Below the pieces are notes generated by a model, which was not told where the DNA came from, did no database searches, and saw nothing but the letters and a program-made list of their open reading frames with translations. A DNA stretch of 64,000 nt, taken from assembly GCF_031877795.1 (NCBI RefSeq), contig NC_133932.1, positions 18,044,180 through 18,108,179 on the forward strand, given 5' to 3'. This DNA comes from Strix aluco (lineage: Eukaryota > Chordata > Aves > Strigiformes > Strigidae). This document shows, one piece after another, positions 61,741 through 64,000 of the stretch. How positions within the stretch are numbered: the first letter of the stretch is position 1; every line of letters starts with the position of its first letter. The translations under genes were made by a program, and so were the position numbers.

Positions 61741-64000
61741 AAGGTTCAGTGTTTTTTCCAATAAAAGTAAATGTCCTTCTCCATAAAAATATACATTTTT
61801 CTGACATCCTTAAACAGGAAAAGTCAATCAAATAACAATCCTCAGTGTACCTGTATCACAAATAGTTTACAGTACTTTTGTCAAAGAGCAGAATTTCTAA
61901 AAAATAAGAGTGGGGTGATCAGAGTCATCCGTATGACCTCAATTTCTACCTGCACATTCTGGCCAGGCACCAGCCAGGGTCAGAAGAGGAAGCATATGGC
62001 TGTGGCCATAGTAATGCATGCACCATCCTAGTGAAGGATGGCTTCACAATTAAAGCTCATTAGCTTGGAGTGAGGGCAGAGTTTTAACATCTTTGTGAAG
62101 ACTTTATACCTGTAAACGTGGCAGGATTAGACTTCTTTAATGGTAGGTATTATCTAACATTGAAAAGTAATTTGGAGGGGTGGGGGGATGTTATCACTTT
62201 TAATTATTTATTTTTATATCAGTCTGTACTGGGATTTTTTGCCTAAAAAGCCCTCCACTTATCTATTAACCCAAATACAGCTGAATTCTTTGTTCAGAGC
62301 AATGTAATTGGTTCAAGACTCTGTAATAACAAGTTAAACTACTTACCCTAGTCAGCATAAAGGGCTGTCTGTGTATTTACATGAATTTTTCCTCCTACCT
62401 ATTAAGAATATCAATTATTTGGTAGGATTTTAAGTTGGAGAAGGTGGCCTGGAGCTGTGAGAAGAACTTATTAGAATAGTCATCTATGGGATGGGCTGTA
62501 CTTCCCAGAGGGCAAAGCCTCATCATTAATGATTGCCCCAGTTTTAAACTTCTCCAGAATTTCCTTTATTGAACCATGGAAGTAATCCCACCTCGCCTTT
62601 CTCATGGACAGATGGGAGTTCTTTGCTTATCCAATTCTTTCCACTTCTCCCACCTTCAACCTTAAATTTTAAATATCAGCCATCTATTCAAGGAATTGAC
62701 ATATTCAGGGGCCTGGATATTTCATGCTTTCTTTTTTGCTCTTGAACACTTGACAGATCCATAGCCATCTTGATTCTTGGATGCCTGATAAGTTTTAGAA
62801 AAGTATCACAGTATCAAGGTTCTACAGACACACACTAAGTTACAAACACAAGTCCTTCGCTCTTCTGCTTCTCTCTCTCCTCTTCAGATTCACATTTTCT
62901 CTGCTTTCCTATGCAAGGGAGTTTTCAAATTTGGTGCTGTGTCTTCCAGACAGCTTCTGTTACCCCTAACTAACCCCTTCCACTAGTCAGCTTTGGATCA
63001 CAGATTTCCGGAGGTCCATCACTTGAACTACAGTACAGGGAAGTCAGAAACCACGGATTAATGGCTATTATGGTTATACCACTTAATGCTCAAGCTTCCT
63101 TTTAGCTGGAGTGGCACCACTACTACAAAGAGGATAAGAACCACAATGTATTTCCCAACTTCCCTCAAGTGCTTTGGATTTATTTCCTCACTCTCCCCAG
63201 GATATTCATTGAATATTCTCAGAAAGCCCTCATTTGGAAAGAGACAGAAAAAAAATAAGTCTTTTCAATCAAAATACTGTTTTAATTAAATGAGAGTTTT
63301 TCAAGAGTATGTCAGCTTAGAGGGGAGTATGTCAGCACTACATTTTGGAAACTGAGAAACATTTTGCTTTTTGTTATTTATTTGTAATATTCAAAATACA
63401 TACCATTATCAAATTTTGGCCATATAACACTAGTGTGTGCCTATTATACACATACACACAGCAACCAATACAGATTAATGTAGGAGAGATTTATTTCTTT
63501 TTTTAAACCAGTACTTCAGATTTGTTTACTGACAGCTTCTGTGTCCAAGAACAACACACCATGACTACAGAGTCCCATTAAAACTTATATCCATCTGTCC
63601 ACAGTAACCTGACAAAAAATAAATTTTCTGGAATGATCAAGTCTAAACTGTAGACCTTTCCACTGTAAATTTAAAGTTAAACCTTTTTTATTTTAAAACA
63701 TGAAATTATTATCCTCTAAGTTCAAATAACTCATAAATTTGTGAGTTTGGAGGGGGATTTTTTTGGCAAGAAAGAAAATACACCTGATCATAAAACCAGC
63801 TTCAATGTGGGTGCTAGCACCAGTCCCACTGCTCACCAGCCTTGGTTCCTTCACTCCTCACCAAACAGTGCCAGCTCCTATAAAACTTTTGGCCTCTCTT
63901 CATCATTCTGTGTATCAACTGAAAATGTAGTCCTTTTGCATTAGCTTTTAAACTGCAAGCCTGCTGTATAACTAATACATTCAGTACATACAATACATTC
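61741..64000. other. AT-rich DNA after the old CR1
   Basis: The CR1 similarity fades after about 61740. The remainder is unique AT-rich DNA with short frames and no recognisable domain. Confidence 0.6.

Noticed and set aside
1..64000. CRISPR arrays, tRNA or rRNA genes, prokaryotic operons
   Set aside because: No regularly spaced direct repeats, no tRNA A/B box pairs, no rRNA-like sequence and no dense long frames were seen.

Overview
This 64 kb window looks like bird nuclear DNA: AT-rich, with no long open reading frames, no operons and no prokaryotic signals. The interspersed repeats identify it. There are several CR1 LINE copies, one ending in the typical avian 3' repeat of the ATTCTATGATTCTGTGA kind. 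There are three endogenous-retrovirus LTRs of avian type, very old CR1 and MIR-like fossils of the kind shared with reptiles, and no Alu, L1 or B elements. I cannot name the species or the chromosome.

Layout. 0-16 kb is mostly unique AT-rich DNA with a few possible exons. Two on the minus strand stand out: 12863-13030 (168 bp, phase 0/0) and the pair 9387-9482 plus 9186-9295, whose joined reading frame ends in a hydrophobic tail and a stop. A solo LTR lies at 16481-17075 (+). 17-31 kb is unique DNA with a truncated CR1 at 23940-24454 (+) directly downstream of a possible signal-peptide exon, and a MIR-like relic near 27 kb. 31.6-33.3 kb is a block of old repeats: a MIR-like relic, then a long, internally deleted minus-strand CR1. 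A solo LTR with exact 5 bp target duplications is at 37135-37833 (+). A minus-strand LTR is at about 41419-42236. 42-64 kb holds a CpG cluster near 45.4 kb, a CR1 at 49425-49922 (+), eroded CR1 copies near 52.9, 57.7 and 60.6-61.7 kb, and possible short exons near 53.4 and 54.2 kb.

How it fits together. The simplest reading is intergenic or intronic DNA of a bird, most likely introns of one or more genes with small exons and large introns. Several possible exons lie on the minus strand, and some neighbours have compatible splice phases. I could not match any of them to a named gene. Vertebrate introns contain many false exons, so all exon calls carry low confidence. I found no CRISPR array, tRNA, rRNA, intact retroviral gene or unambiguous novel system.
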